Source: Motacilla alba alba (lineage: Eukaryota > Chordata > Aves > Passeriformes > Motacillidae). Taken from it: 64,000 nt of DNA. Below the pieces are notes generated by a model. The model worked only from the letters and a program-made list of their open reading frames with translations. It was not told the origin of the DNA and ran no database searches. Made by a program: the position numbers and the translations under genes. Shown here piece by piece: positions 13,739 to 27,598 of this stretch (its first letter is position 1; each line of letters opens with the position of its first letter). Location of the stretch: the NCBI RefSeq assembly GCF_015832195.1, contig NC_052018.1:36461052-36525051 (forward strand), read 5' to 3'.

Positions 13739-15934
13739 GACAAAAAAACCCAAAAAACAAACACAAAACCAGACCTATTTTTATATCCAATGGCTCCATA
13801 TATTAGTCCGACAGTTTATGACATTCTATGCTGCCTCGTTTGACTTACAGTCTCCCAGTCAAGAGAGACCTCTCCTGGTTCAAAATTAATAGTTAAACAA
13901 AATGAATGAGATATCTGATCATAGCCACAAGTCTGGCTACGAAAACCCGACAGCTCCTTTTCTGTTGCCAAAGTCTGCTAGCCAAACACGCCCTCATTGC
14001 CTGTACAGTAGGGAAAACAGGGGAAAAGGACAATATGGCAAGAGGGAGAGATAATGAGGCCATCTTCTACCAGACCTTCCTTGCCCTGCACTAGAATAGC
14101 TTTACCTAGAGACTGGGGACATGCTAAACAAACCAGAAGTACCTTTAATCCAAACTCAATTTACAAAAGTTTTATTTTACACTCTCACATGAAAACTCAA
14201 GCAACTATACAATATTTATGGGTTCTAATGCTGTGGAGAACAGGCAAGTAATAGTCCTATAATCCTAAATTTACTGGCCAATACAACTGTACAGGACAAT
14301 TATTAAGGTGCAGAATGAGCAACAACTCATCGTTCCTGAATCCCCAACTCTCTAAAGTCAAAACACATCATTCCTGCCTCCCCATCCCATCTCCTCTTCC
14401 TCTCCTACCTAAATGCAAAAAATAGAACCATGAATGAGGCATTTGCTTTTTAGAAAATTAAGAGGAATGCTGTAGAGTGCTTAACATCTATGAATTGCTC
14501 CTTTCAGCCATCATTAGAAAGACACTCTGTACATTTTAATCCTGAACCATTTATGTGATCTTTATATACTTTTGCAGAGCTTCTGACATTATGTTATCAT
14601 CACACACTTCAAAATGAAACTGCAGGTTCCTAACAACTACTAGTACTGCAGTTTATAACAGCTATTTATTTAGAGCTTTTAGTCTTGACTGGAAGGGAGT
14701 AAAAGCTTTACTGCAACCATTTCAATAACTTTCACAACTTTAGTATCCAAACAAAATATATACTATCTCCGCTTAGATATATTATTCCAAGTAAAGTCAG
14801 TGAAATAAATTCCACATGGATTGCAGCCTCATTCTCAACGAAAATTCTTCCATCTACAAAGGCAGATGTACAGAACTAGTTTAAAATGAGTGAGCTTGTT
14901 TTCCTCTAAAGAATTGTTAAAATAATTATGAAGAAGGACCAAAAAGGACAATGGCATGTAAACAAAAACTGCAATTTTTCCCCAATGACCTTAAAAACTT
15001 ATAAAAACTTATAAAAACACAGTGTGGAGATTGGAAGACTGGACTAAGAACAGCCACTTTAAAGTAAGTTTTTTTAAACTAAGGTTCCAAATCTCTTCTT
15101 TAAGTGTCACCCCATTTTGCCAATTTCATACAAATAATAATAGAAAAACCCTTACAACTACTTCTTTGAGACATTCAATGAAAATAATACAAATGTCTGA
15201 AGAACGGCTGTCCTATACACACAAGTGACATGTAATTACCAGCTGAGGTTTTGCCCATTGCTGATAGTTATATAAGCACAATTGAATCAAGCCCATTTAA
15301 CTTGGAATCAAATAACTTGGGTTAAGCCCAGTCATTCACAAAACCTGTCACTCCTACAGAAAAATCCATTTGGTCCTGAAAAGTCTATTCAGCACATGCC
15401 CAACCGTGGAATATTTCCATCCTTTAAAATTTCCCACCACTGAAACATGTCATAGCCACAGAGAAAGGAATACCAGCTAATGGTGCAAAACTGATTAATA
15501 TTTAAGTCTATTTCTTCAGATAAGTGGGGAGAGGGAGAAGGAAAAGGAAGGTGTGGTTTAAAAGCAGCCAGATGATTCTTGTGTGGGTTCTTCACCCTAT
15601 CCTATGATTGGGAGGCCAACATTCCTTCCTTACTCAAAGACCACAAACATGTATTAACCCTAAACATGACTCAATGACAAGACACTCAAAACACAATTTA
15701 TAATAGTTCACCTTCTCAGCAGCAACCTGGGTCAGAAGGCAAGGTGCCCAGCGAGAGAGTATTCATACCTTGAAAAACATTACTTTACTCATAAATGCTT
15801 TGTTGTGATTAACAGCCCTTAACTTCCCTGCTACCACCATTTCTGAAGATGGCTGAAAATCTCAACACCCTACATTTTTGTCCCCCTCCTATAAATTAGG
15901 GAAGAATGCACTATCAATTTTGCAAACCTCTATT

Positions 15935-16416
15935 TCAGGAACATTCCACTACTAGGAAGAAAATTTCACATCCATGACAATCTGAAAATTCATCTATGGC
16001 CTCTTTCTCATTTCCAATAGCCTCCTTCAAGTTCAGCTCCACATTAATATCTTCGCTCCCAGGAGCCAAGCTTTCCATTGCAAACCCAGGACACTCCACA
16101 TCTGCTTTCATGACAATCTGGTCTCTTGTTCTTAATAATGAGTTCTCAAGTGTATAGATTTGGGATTTAATTGGATTAGTACTACTCTCCAATCTTCTCT
16201 GTCCTTCTTCATTCACATTATTATCCCAACTTTTTCTCCTCTCTCTGAGAGATAATAGTTTTTCCATGAACCCATTCAAGTATCTTTTCCTTAAGCCTTT
16301 ACAGACAGGCAACCATTTTGCTTCCTTGCCACCTAATTTTGGGCCTGTACCTTTTACCTCCTAATTTCTAAAACAAACAAACATTTGTGTCTCAATTTTT
16401 TCCTTCTTTTTTTTTT

Positions 16417-16447
<31 letters not shown>

Positions 16448-16648
16448 GAAGAGTTGTTCCTTAGCAGTGATTATTTTTTCACAATTTTCTCTGGACCAGA
16501 TGACTTTTGGATAACTTCTCATATTAGGAATTTGCAATTTCACAGTTATGCATGTGATCTTCATCTCATCTTGTAAGGGATCAAAGAGTAGGGAAAGAAA
16601 AATTATTGAGCCATGGAAATCAGAGAGAAGCTTCAACCTTGTTTTCAT
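15935..16648 (-). pseudogene. Long open frame of unknown origin, broken by one TAG
   Basis: On the minus strand one frame runs from an ATG at 16648 to a stop at 15935, 238 codons in all, with a single in-frame TAG at 16363-16361. The first part contains a lysine run made by the poly-T tract at 16419-16447. The second part (about 140 codons) is rich in charged residues, with stretches such as KSQIYTLENSLLRTRDQ that could form a helix. I do not recognise the product. Such an open stretch is unusual in AT-rich intron and may be a decayed retroposed or viral coding segment. Chance remains possible, since no start context, splice signals or family motif support expression. It lies in RNGTT intron 8. 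Confidence 0.25.
16419..16447. repeat. T29 homopolymer in a polypyrimidine tract
   Basis: Twenty-nine T residues follow a T/C-rich stretch beginning near 16395. It may be the A tail of a minus-strand retroposon or a simple expansion. Confidence 0.95.
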
Positions 16649-19600
16649 GATATTTATAGAAAAGTTATCTTAAAATATACTGAATAGATTTCCTTCAAGT
16701 AAGGGTCACAAATATCTTTCTGAAAAGGCTGGAACTGCCAAAAAAAAAGAAATTTTCTTCAATTTCTACAAAAAGCTGAACTAAAAAAAAAAACTAGGAA
16801 GCTATCACAAGTTTGACAACATAGCAACTAAATCAAAATAATGATATTCTCTATATATAGATATATTGATTAATTAATTGATACATTCAAGATAAATCAA
16901 ACTTATTTGATTAGTAAACAATCAAAAAATGCCCATCAGTTTTATCATACAATTAAGCGTACATTTACTATTTTTATTTTGTATTAAGATAACAAACTTA
17001 ATTACTTAGGCAACAAGCCTTTCTTTAAATGTAAATGTAATTTGCTAATCATGAAAGAAAAAACAGCTTCACAGATGTACCTAACTATTTTGTTATAAAC
17101 ATGTTGGACAATTAGCAGCAATTCTCAGAGCTGTTTTATTCTGCATCTACTTATTCACATTTAGATATCTTCAAGCCATCAAATTTGCATGAACATTTTT
17201 CAAATTTAATAGCATTTGGCTAGAACTACCTGTTCTGCATTTTGTAAAATAGCTGCCTTAACATAATTGTACAGCCACAGTATTATGATCATATTTATTA
17301 TTTTTCACTAAAACTGCATGTGTACAGATGTGAAAAATAAAAAAGCTATTCACAGAAATGTAGGGAAATAACCTACTCCCCTTAATAGGTTCCATTTAGT
17401 GCAGGTCACATTTTACCACTGTAAAACCTAGTCCTTGTTGATTGTATTGATTTGAATTATTCCACAGCCATTTTTAAGCTTTTTATTATTCTTAGTGGTG
17501 GCAGTCTTTCCTTCAGAACTGGTGTCTCATTACTTCACCCCGCCTGAACAGTCAGCTCCACTCATTAGAACAAGCATCTGCTACAAACAGTATTAATGAG
17601 ATCCATATGAAGGGATACAACAAGCCATTACCCACCTGGGCTAATCATTTTACAGTACAAAGCTGAGAATGCAGAGTCACCCAGCAATGCCTTGAACATG
17701 CTGTTACAATTACCTTACTCAGACAGTAACTACTATTTTAGAACAGGGCACTGCAAAATTGGATAAATTTGTAAAGATGCATCTACTTGGTAGCTACTGT
17801 TAACATACAACATATATTTCATCTCAACAAAGCCAAAAGGCATTATTTTACTTGTGGGAAATTTGTCCTTTGGCTTACGAATAGATTAGCATTAAAATTA
17901 TTTATAAGACACCAATAGTTTGACTACTGTTCCAATAAATATAGAGAATTTACACCAAAGCAGTCAGAATCACTGCAGAACTCAGTGACTTTTATTTAAA
18001 TAACAATAATTTAAAACAATATGATTTTAGAGGTGGTTTTCTTCCAAACAGCATGAGTTTGCATATAGCATTTACATACAACCAAGTAGCTGGTACAAAG
18101 GAAATATTTCACCAAAAAGTGCCAGTGCTAAATGAGCTTCACACATCTTTAAATTTAAGGTTCATTTCTCTGAACCCAAGATACAAATACACACGTCTTT
18201 ATACACTGGCATTTACAAACAGGAGGGGAGAAGTATTTGTTCACACTGCGTTTTTCCCTTTGGGACAAACATGCTCCAGAAGGAATGCCGAAGCAGACCC
18301 AGGAGGTGTGCCCTGCTAACGCTTATGCAACAAGGGCCCTGGAAATCCGGCACAGAAAAAGCAAGACCACAGTGAAGGCTCAAACTCTTCAAACCACAAC
18401 AGACTAGGCTAAGCAAGGCTAAGTTAAAAGATTTTGAACTCAGAACTCCAAGAGAATGAAGGAGGATGAGTTTTACCCAAACCAAACTCACACACTTACA
18501 AAAATATGTAAGATGCTACTCCAGTAAATCCTACAAGATATTTTACAGAATCACTATCAAATAACTAATTTAACAAATCAATTTCACATTGTTATTTGAG
18601 AAATAATGCCCTTTTATATGGGGAAATACTTTCTCTTTTCATAAAATTATGGATAGAAAAATACAACAATCCTAAGAAACCAAAACAACTTGCACACTTG
18701 TACCACTGGAAAAAAACCCCAAACAATGGGGAAAGGGGAAAAAAAAAACCAACCACAAAAAACCAAAACCAACAGCTCTTAAAATAGAGGACGAGAGGTT
18801 CAGCTCCAACTGCAATCTCGAATTAGCAAATGCTATTGAAGAAAAGTAAAAGTACTTGGTGAAGTTACTGACACTGCATATCAGTTAAAAGAATGTATAA
18901 AAAAATGCTTCAGTCATGAAACCTCTAGGAAAAACTACTGCTGAAGAAATCAATTACAGGTAGTTAACAAATAGTTAACTAGACATTAGTTAACAATAAT
19001 TAACAATAATTAAATAGATATTAAAGAAGTTTGGCTAAATTGAGCAAATGTTGTTATTTTAACTAAAATAAAACTGTTTTATCTCAGTAAGAAAGTATAA
19101 CAGAAAGTTATTAGTTATGCATCTGCTTTTCTTTAAGTCCAACAAGGTTGACAAAAGAGCAGTGCTTTTTAAACAAAGAGAGAGAACAAAAGCAACAAAA
19201 GAAAAAAAGCATGCAAGCCTAATAATATTCTAATAGGCAAGGTCTAGACTGATGCATCTAAACCACTTTTAACAGAACAGCTTCAAAGATATTTGATGAC
19301 AGGGGTTCCATCTCCAGATAATGGAAGCAGGGGATCCATAAATGGGTCTCCACTAACTGATGTCTTAATATTAAATTCAAGAAGGTCACGCCTGTCAACA
19401 CAAGCATTCAGAATAACTAATGAAAATCTGTTTAATTGCATGTGGAGTCTGGATCACTGGAGAACAACTAAATAATTAGAAGAATGTACAATGTAAAAAT
19501 TATCACAATTTTTCATTGTTGATTAGGATACATACCATGCAAAGTGTCTAAATATCCAAATAATAGCTCAGGTTTTCATCTTTAATCTCTCTTTCATATT

Positions 19601-21080
19601 ACTTAAGGTGAATTTCATTAACACTGGATCTCTGTAGATCCATTTTCTTCTCTGAATATACCTATCAGTTTGTGTACCTTCATAATCTATTACCAGTTAT
19701 TATGTTTTGAAAAAAATTAAAAGAGTTATTTAGTTCCTTCAGTTTTGTTTTTCCTCCGTTCTGTTTTCCCACCATTCTAAAACTAAGAGGATAGAATGTT
19801 CAAAATACTGAAAATGTCAACAAAAAATTATATGTACACTTCAATTTCTTTCATAAAACGCAGCCTTCCAGGTACACTACTATGTTCTGTGTAATTGCTT
19901 TAGTACTCAGAACGTGGCCATCCCAGCTACACATTTGAGTAAGAAAATGAGAATATTACATTAAGACATCAGTTTTCCAAATTAATAACACAGGATATGA
20001 CAAAGACTCTTCAGGTCAGTTTAAGCTGGCTGACTTCATTTGTTCAGGGTCAGCAGCTTTGGAATGCCCTATGCCCTGTACTGCTCTGAGAATATGCCTT
20101 GACCTCCCAATACCCCATTGTTCTAACTTTCCACCCTGAGAACACCTGCACTGCAATATCCAAGCGCTTGTGCATACAGCCAGTGTTAGTAAAACAATTA
20201 TTCCCACACATTTCTTAATGCTAGGACTCCATAGTGACTGCAAGCTTACTTTGACTTTTCACACCATGTGCAGACCAAGCTAATAAACCCTTGAAGCATG
20301 AACTCCACAGAGGAGAGACACTTGAAGGGTCAGGGGGTTTTTTGTACAAGACAGCTTAGTTCTGGCTGAATTGTGGTGAATCCTGACTGACTCTATGTGG
20401 AGCCACTTGGCAATTCTCATAAGATGTCCAATTCCCCATATTCTTCAGGATTTTCATTATCTAGGATATTCTATTATTAAAGATAACAAACCTAGCAAAA
20501 TAAAGAACTCAGGAAAAACTTTATAATATGTCCAATAAGTCAAATTAGGTTGTAGTTTGTTATTAAACAAAAGGCACCCCTGCAATGGATGTTAGAGAAC
20601 TGGTGAGGGAAGATAAAATTATTGAGTCTTTAGCTGACAAGAACTACGTGTTTGAACAAAGGATCACAGGATGAATTTAAAAAAGACCCCTACAAAATTT
20701 CTGATACTACCCAGCTTCTGAAGGATCAATTTAGAAGTTTTGATTTTGCTTATAAATGAAGTCTTCACCTTAGCAGACTCTCACTGCTATGTAATATTGT
20801 TCTAAGACCTTGGTGGCAAGTCGTGGCTGACAGACAGGCAAGGGTTATGGAGAATAAGGGTATCTGACTCTAACAGTCAGTGTGTAAAACAGCTGCTAGA
20901 AAGAAACTTGGCCACTAACTTCAGCAAATGTTGGGTACCAAGACAGAATAAAAATTAATCTCTGGAGCCAGTTTTGTTGCTGTGCTTTGTCCTTTGTACA
21001 AGCAAATCCACTTTCCTGACAAAATACGAACCATCTACCGAATTTACTGTGTTTTGCTTTTTCATTTAAAATGAACTTAC

Positions 21081-21182
21081 CGGGTGCCGTCTGCTTTCCA
21101 GCTAACTTTGTATGGCTTCTGCTCCAAAAATTTAATATTTTGCTTGTCCATGGAAACAGGCTGTGCTCCAGGGAATCCAGTC
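21081..21182 (-). CDS. RNGTT: RNGTT exon 8 (guanylyltransferase motif I, residues 268-302)
   Basis: This exon has 102 bases: one base closing Gly268, 33 whole codons (Thr269-Thr301) and two bases of Arg302. The acceptor is TTATTAG and the donor GTAAGTT. The peptide includes [15 protein letters not shown] and ends in [12 protein letters not shown] is motif I (KxDG) of the covalent nucleotidyltransferase superfamily, and its lysine forms the enzyme-GMP adduct. Counting from the start codon it is Lys297 here, against Lys294 in human, because exon 6 carries three extra residues. The segment FLEQKPYKV differs slightly from the human LLDLKPYKV. Confidence 0.97.
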
Positions 21183-21945
21183 CTAATAAAAAGAACCGTG
21201 TTTATTAATGGTTCTGCAATAAATAGTCACACAAGTAAATACATTTTTCACATCAGACTCAAGTCACACCTCGTACCAGGCTTGCTGCAAGGTTAACTCT
21301 GAGTTAGAACGTCTTCTCCAATAAAGTATTTTGCAATAAAAGTCAAAAGCCTATCTCATAAGAACAAAGTTATTTGCTTATGACAAAACCCTAAATTATG
21401 TGGAACTTCAAAGTGTTAGCTTTGCAGAAAGAGACGTTTAAATTAAAAATTACAGGCCCGATAAGCCTCAACAAGTTAGGAAGCAGTGTGGAACACCAAC
21501 TCTGGAATGGAAAAGTCCAGAATCATAGACACTAAAACCAACATTTTCATTAGGATTGGACACAAATCCAAGTTGGCTATAAAAATGAGTATTATACCTC
21601 TATACTTAAGTGTAATAGCAATGGTATAAATAAATCTACTGCTTGAGAAACAACTAAGCTTTACACAAATATCTGGATTAGGCTACATCTGGAATTTGAA
21701 CGACAACATTTTGTTATCTCAATGGAAAAGTAAGTCTAGAATCTTGTTTCTTAACATCAAAAACTGATCATTCCATTCCATAGTACAGTGCAAGACTTTC
21801 ATTGCCAAGTGCGTTTGAGGCTTTTTTTTAATAAACAATCCATGGTCACCTTTTTCCTCATTTTCACAATGAGCAGTTTCATTCTGCAAAATACAATACT
21901 TATTTCTAGATAGTATAAATAAGTAAGTTCTAATTATTCTCATAC
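21183..21945 (-). other. RNGTT intron 7 (763 bases)
   Basis: This is a short intron of AT-rich sequence with donor GTATGAG and acceptor TTATTAG. A weak CR1-like stretch near 21520 (AATCATAGACAC) was not strong enough to call. Nothing else is visible. Confidence 0.9.
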
Positions 21946-22055
21946 CCTTCCCATCCACAGAACTGCTGACATTTTTGCTGTATTCCTCCTAATTTTGGTT
22001 GCGTTGTCACCTGGGTCACACATTTAACTGTTATTCCTTCCAAGAAAATTGCACC
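21946..22055 (-). CDS. RNGTT: RNGTT exon 7 (residues 232-268)
   Basis: This exon has 110 bases: 36 whole codons from Gly232 to Glu267 plus two bases of Gly268. A polypyrimidine tract and TAG acceptor precede it and GTATGAG follows. The peptide [20 protein letters not shown] aligns with the human sequence [20 protein letters not shown]. The next part, ending in QQFCGWEG, also matches closely. This is the N-terminal edge of the guanylyltransferase domain after the acidic linker. Confidence 0.97.
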
Positions 22056-25000
22056 CTAAAAAAAAAAAGAAAAAAACAAAAAACTTTAGTATTAAAGCCC
22101 TCATAAAATCAAATTAGAATATGTCAATACAGGATTAAGACTGTTTTCACAACCCTCTAGAGCAATACTAGCTTAGACATTCCTTAAGGATTTACCCCCA
22201 AATGTCAAGATACATTAGCTGAGCTTTGCCAGGAAACTCACAGGTGAGCAATATTATAAACCCAGGAACTAAATGAGTTATTAATGAGGAAAAAATATAA
22301 TTTAAAGGAAGGGATAGCTAGTACTTAGATGCTTACACTACTTAGCTAATACTCTCAAGAATGTTGATCTAGGACAAACTTAACAAAAGAGAAAAATATA
22401 AACAGCAGATTTGTAACAAAATATTTGTGTAAATATATTTTTATATTTTTTCTTAATCTAAACTAGTTTATTAGAGTGGAGCTGCTATCCTGAAAACCCC
22501 AGGAAAGTCTACGTAGAGATCAAAAAAACCAATCTGGAAATAAAACTACAAAATTAAAGATTTCTATGGAGATTTCAAACTAACCAGACTTAATTCAACA
22601 GAATTTCAAATAAATTTTCAATGCACACAAAGAAGATCAAACCATGACTATTCACCTGTTGAACTCTGCACGTGAAGATACAAGTATCTCATATCTGCTC
22701 TCTAAAACACTTGAAACTAGCTTTAACAAATCCAGAAAGGAGTAGTATTTTTCTCCTCTGCGTTTCCACATGCTGTGGTACTCATCTGTTACATGCTTGA
22801 GCAAGTCTAGGAACTAATTTGGCAAAAATAACATCAAAAATTGGTAATAATTTTCTGCCAAAACAGTATCCTAAACTAGCTTACCATAGGATAACTCAGT
22901 ACTAGTGACAGCACAAGGGAAGCAAAAGGGAAAGCAGGGAAAAGCAGGACCAGTTTTCAGTACAGCCTGCAGTTAGTTAAGATTGTGATTTGGTGATGTG
23001 ACTGAGCCATTCTCAGAACAGAACATCCTAAAGAAATATACTGGTTCATAACCTTAACTGCCTTGAGCTCCACAGACTTCCTGTGTGTCACTCACCCCAT
23101 ACAATTTACATGGGCACCAGGCGGTGCAACAGCACGCAGGGGAGTGGGCGAGAGAGGCAGACAGCTACTCGTGCCCGGCCAGCACATTGTCTGCATTCTG
23201 ATAAGTGGTGAAGAGCACCAGGAAACAAAGGAAGATGGTTCTGCCTTGCTTCTGTGAATAATGGCAGAGTGGAATGCCAGAACGACTGCTAGGATTGAAT
23301 TAACAGGCAGGGAATGGGAAAGATTTTCCAGAAAAGAAAAAGTAATAAACACAAAATTCGTACTTGAAAGTATTTCTTGCAGATTATCTGCTTCAAGTAT
23401 AATCACTAAGGCACAGCACTATGAAAACAATGTGAGTCATTTGGGTATTCATGCTTGGCTAACTTAGCACTTCAGGTTTTGTGAGGACATTCCTTGGATA
23501 AGGTGCTAAAACTGAGCCAGACCCATGTAGTTTTCACTCTACTGTTCAACTACCAATGCCTTTGGAAACAGGACACTGGAGACCATGGTGCAGAGACTCC
23601 AGAAAATTCCAGCCACCAGGTTTGAGCACATTGACTCCTCAGCACTGATCCTAAACCAAAAGGTATAAGCCCTAAAGGATCCAGAAACTACATGCACTGG
23701 TATCTACACTGTGCACAACCTTCACACCATCTGTACTAATCAACCTTGCCCCACTTGCCATGAATTTCTCCACCCATCACTTCAGCTGAAGGAGAAGTGG
23801 CAATGTGGATCATCTTGTGTTGGTTCATCCTAAACACCATCTGGAGGAATGGGTGAGTGGGAACAGCCCCAAACACACACCTTCCTGACCCTAGAAGCTA
23901 TCACCAGGCCTTGGTGAGAGCTGTCTTCAGCTACTCAACCTTGACTGTATGCCAGTATGTTCAGCGACTGCCTCCCAGAAGACAAATAACATTCCAAAAC
24001 ATGTCAGGAAGAGATATCTTCTAAAATGAAGGAAGTGAGAGACAGAGAGTTACACTTACCAGCTTAGGTTTAATACCTAGAAACACAGGACCAAATCACA
24101 GGACCAAATCAACTGCCTCTTGGCATGTACAAGCAAAACAGAAAACAAAATCATACTGACTGTCACTGAGTAGCAAAGGTGTTCCACTAAACATTTGGTT
24201 TTCATAATGAAACAGGCTTCACAGAATTAGCATTGCATGCATTTGCCTTGGTTTGTCTTTTGTTTGCTTATCTTGTCCTCATCGAGGAACTCAGAAAACA
24301 TGGGGTAGATGTAACTTCCATAAACCAGAAGTGTAACCTGTTTCAAAACCAGGTTCAGAGGAGTTAGTGTTTCATTAACAAAATGGAAGAATCTGCAGGG
24401 TCTGGTTTAGGCATAAGATAATCAATTTATTTCCACTAAACTTCCTATTAGCGTTCTTATTTTTGTGACATCTCTGACTTTAGTAACAGGGATATAGACT
24501 GGGATGGTAGTTTAAGATTCAGTGTTATCCTTCATTTTAAAAATGGGCTGGAAATAACACTGTGCAATTCAGCATAAACAAAGTTCTACACTTAATAATG
24601 GATAAGAAATTATACAAACACACACTGGTAGATAATTAGAGAAAATACATGGAAGCAGCAAGAGACCAAAAGCTGAATTAGTATTGTTCTGCCTTGTGAA
24701 AGGCAATTATGTTGAGATATATAAACAGAAGTATTAGCCTTAAGACATGTGAAATTAATTTTTCCCTATTAAGCCTTACTAAGATGGCCTCAACTAGAGG
24801 CTTGCATTCAATTACAGGCACCACAGCATCAGGAAAACATGAGTCAACATGACAGAAGACAAAGAATAACAAGAAAGGTCAGCAGCACAAAAAAAAAATA
24901 GACTACAAGGAAAAAGTGAGCTAATAAGCATTTAACATGGAGAAGGAAATGATACCCATATTCAAGCACATAAAATGGTGCTGCCAAATAGAAAAATAGT

Positions 25001-27598
25001 ATTTTTCCCATACCCTTCAAGATGTCCACAGGCAGAAAAATAAGCGCAAGGGTTAAATTTTGCAAAAGAGAGTTGGTTAGGTAGAAAAACCCCAAGTCAC
25101 TAATATTTAGACTAATTGTACTGTGATAGTTAACTAACAAATACTATCCTCATTACATCAAATCAGTTTAATTGCTTCCTTCTGTCTTACAGATGACCAC
25201 AAGACACCTGCACTCAGCATCATGAAGAAAATCATCAACAGCCACCATCTCTTCCAGATTAAGATGTCACCATTCATTTCAGAAGCACTGCATCTGATGC
25301 CCCATAAAATGCAACTTACTTGGGACTAGATGAGACAACATTCCTTAATAAACAGTAAAATTTCCATTTGACCCATGAAAGGTTTGTAGGCTCAGAATTA
25401 CAACTTTTTGTCTGATTTGCAAAATGAAATATTTTTTTCCTGAAGTGAGATTCTAAGAGTCAGTTAATAATGTTGTTTTGATGTTACAATCAATACTGCA
25501 TGCACTGACAAAGTCAAAACTTGTTTGGATTTCCTGTGTGACACCTCAGACTGCAACAAGCAGATTTCCTGGTACCTGTCAACTTCCTTCAGGTAATGAC
25601 AAAGGAAACTGTAATGGCTTTATGTTCTAATGATTCCTACACATTCTGTAGTGTATGAAAGAAAGGCTGTCAAGATGTTTTGACATCAAAATAGGGAAGT
25701 TTTAATGAAAAATGCTGCAATAAAGTTCCTCATATCAGAGTTTCCGAAATGGACAGCATATTAACTTCATTTCACAGGCTAACTAGCACTTGTTTCTGAC
25801 TTTTCATTGTCCTAGCAAGATGCCTGGGAGCTCTCCTCCTCTACTACTAAACTTTTCTTCCATCTCCACAAAGATTTGGGTCAAAATGAGAAAAATTCAG
25901 AACATTGCTATCACTACAGCAGCCTCTAGTTTTACACTGCTTACCCCTAGGCTTTAGGAAAGAGATGAATTATAAATGTGGAAACATCTGCTGCAGGAAA
26001 CCAACATAATACTGAAAATGTAGCCCTTTAGACAGTAAAATAAGAATATCTGAGCAAGAGGTATTTACCTGATACTCACTCCCCCTGTAGACCGTATATT
26101 TACAAGGAATCACAAATATCCATCTCTACTGAGTTAAGAAGCAGTCCCATCTGCCAGCCAAGAACCATGGTAAAGAATTCTGCCCGTTCCTCCTCTTCAT
26201 GTCAAAGAATGTTCCTTCAGAGCTGCAAAACTGAATTATACGAATATGCATATTAACTAGATGATTCTTTCACAAATTCTCTAACTCATAATTAACTTTT
26301 AGTTATTAATATGCTTATTCGTATAATTTAGCTTCCAGCTTTCAACAAAACTATGGTGGCAGACAAGAAAAAGCCAGAGAAGCCAATATCATTCCTGTTA
26401 AATAGACCAGTTGAGTTTTACATTTGATGGAAAGAGGCTGTCATTGTAATTCATCGTAACACCTCAGTTCCTAATGCATCAGAAGGCACATCAAAAAAAC
26501 CTTAAGGTTCCAGCCCACCCCAAAACATTTAGACATCAATGTTTTACTGCAAGGCTAATTGAGGAAGTGGTGATATCCCATTAATATACTTTTACTATGT
26601 CTTTACAATGTGGGAAATTTTTTATTCCAGATGAGGGATAATTTGAAAGCTTTCAAAGTTCATCTTGCTTCCTCAGACTGGATTTTGTATTCCTGTCAGG
26701 TTAACATTTTCCATACTCCACCTGTAAACCTTGTTGACCAGCTGCAGAAACAACAAAATGGTTTTTTGCAGCCTATTTCAACGTGAGGATTTCCAAGTCT
26801 TCATAAACAAACACACCTCAGCACACAAGTAAAATAATTCAGTATTATAAAAAAAAAAAAACAATTCTTGCACTCAGCAATAGTCTAGCCTACTTTATTT
26901 GCAAATAAAAAAGTGAGTCAGGAATTTGAAGATAACTGAGTCATTAGACTTCAGATGATACAAATATATTGTTTGTACTTGAGTATTAGTTCCATATCAT
27001 GGTAACTACAGTAACTCATTTCATCAGAATTATGCACATGTATGTCAGAAATCACAGTAAGTGATCTGCTGTATTTCTTACAAAGCTAAAACAGCTTTAA
27101 ACACATTATGATCTCAAAGCTGCCTTGGGTTTTTTAAGCTCATATTGCTTTTTGCTAATCCAATTTTCAATCCCACAAAATTTTCCAAAGAAAGACTATT
27201 TACCAAAATGAGCACTGAATTTTAGAAATTCTGAATTTCATCCACATGACTACAAAAAACAAGAGCTGTTTCTATACAACTCTAATAACATTTCATCTCC
27301 AAAGGCAGACTGAATAACTAAAAATACTATCTCAAAAAATTGTTATGTTAGAAAATTTTTAAGTCATTTTTACAGCTGGAATATTTGAGGTGTTGAATAT
27401 TAAAGTTCACAGTTCACATAGGAAATACAAAAAAGTTTACAATGTATCTACAACTTTTTCCAGTTACAGACAATGCTTCCAGTCCCCATTTGCAAGAGCA
27501 ATGACACTTGTGTAGCATGTACAATGAGGTAACTGATGGGTACGAGGCTATGAAATTATGTTTAGCAATTTGAATATTAAATTCCAAATCAAAATTAC
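22056..27598 (-). other. RNGTT intron 6 (5.5 kb)
   Basis: The intron is AT-rich, with a slightly more GC-rich patch near 23.05-23.25 kb, an A12 run near 26.85 kb and the foldback at 26221-26340. No transposon with clear ends was recognised. Confidence 0.85.
26221..26340. repeat. Inverted repeat (foldback), arms about 38-40 bases, 42-base loop
   Basis: The left arm 26221-26258 contains AATTATACGAATATGCATAT. The right arm 26301-26340 contains ATGCTTATTCGTATAATTTA, whose reverse complement aligns to the left arm with three substitutions in the outer part, one in the core, a 1-base gap and a 3-base gap. The loop is 26259-26300. It could be a small DNA-transposon relic (MITE), a hairpin RNA precursor or a structured intronic element. 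I see no flanking target duplication. Confidence 0.85.

Larger units (their letters stand above)
5175..21080 (-). other. RNGTT intron 8 (15.9 kb)
   Basis: This is the longest complete intron here. From right to left it holds ordinary AT-rich sequence, then the long minus-strand open frame at 15935-16648 with its poly-T tract, an A18 tract at 13721-13738, a short palindrome at 13194-13219, a CR1 fragment near 10.9 kb, a 26-base minisatellite at 9639-9727 and a CR1 tail plus LTR piece at 5.3-5.9 kb. The other stretches show nothing I can name. Confidence 0.85.

Noticed and set aside
20016..20450. Possible LTR near 20.0-20.45 kb
   Set aside because: CTAATAAACCC and some GC-richer sequence suggested an LTR, but there are no matching ends and no similarity to the other LTR copies.
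21520..21580. Weak CR1-like stretch
   Set aside because: Only AATCATAGACAC resembles the CR1 terminus, and the following bases do not follow the consensus.
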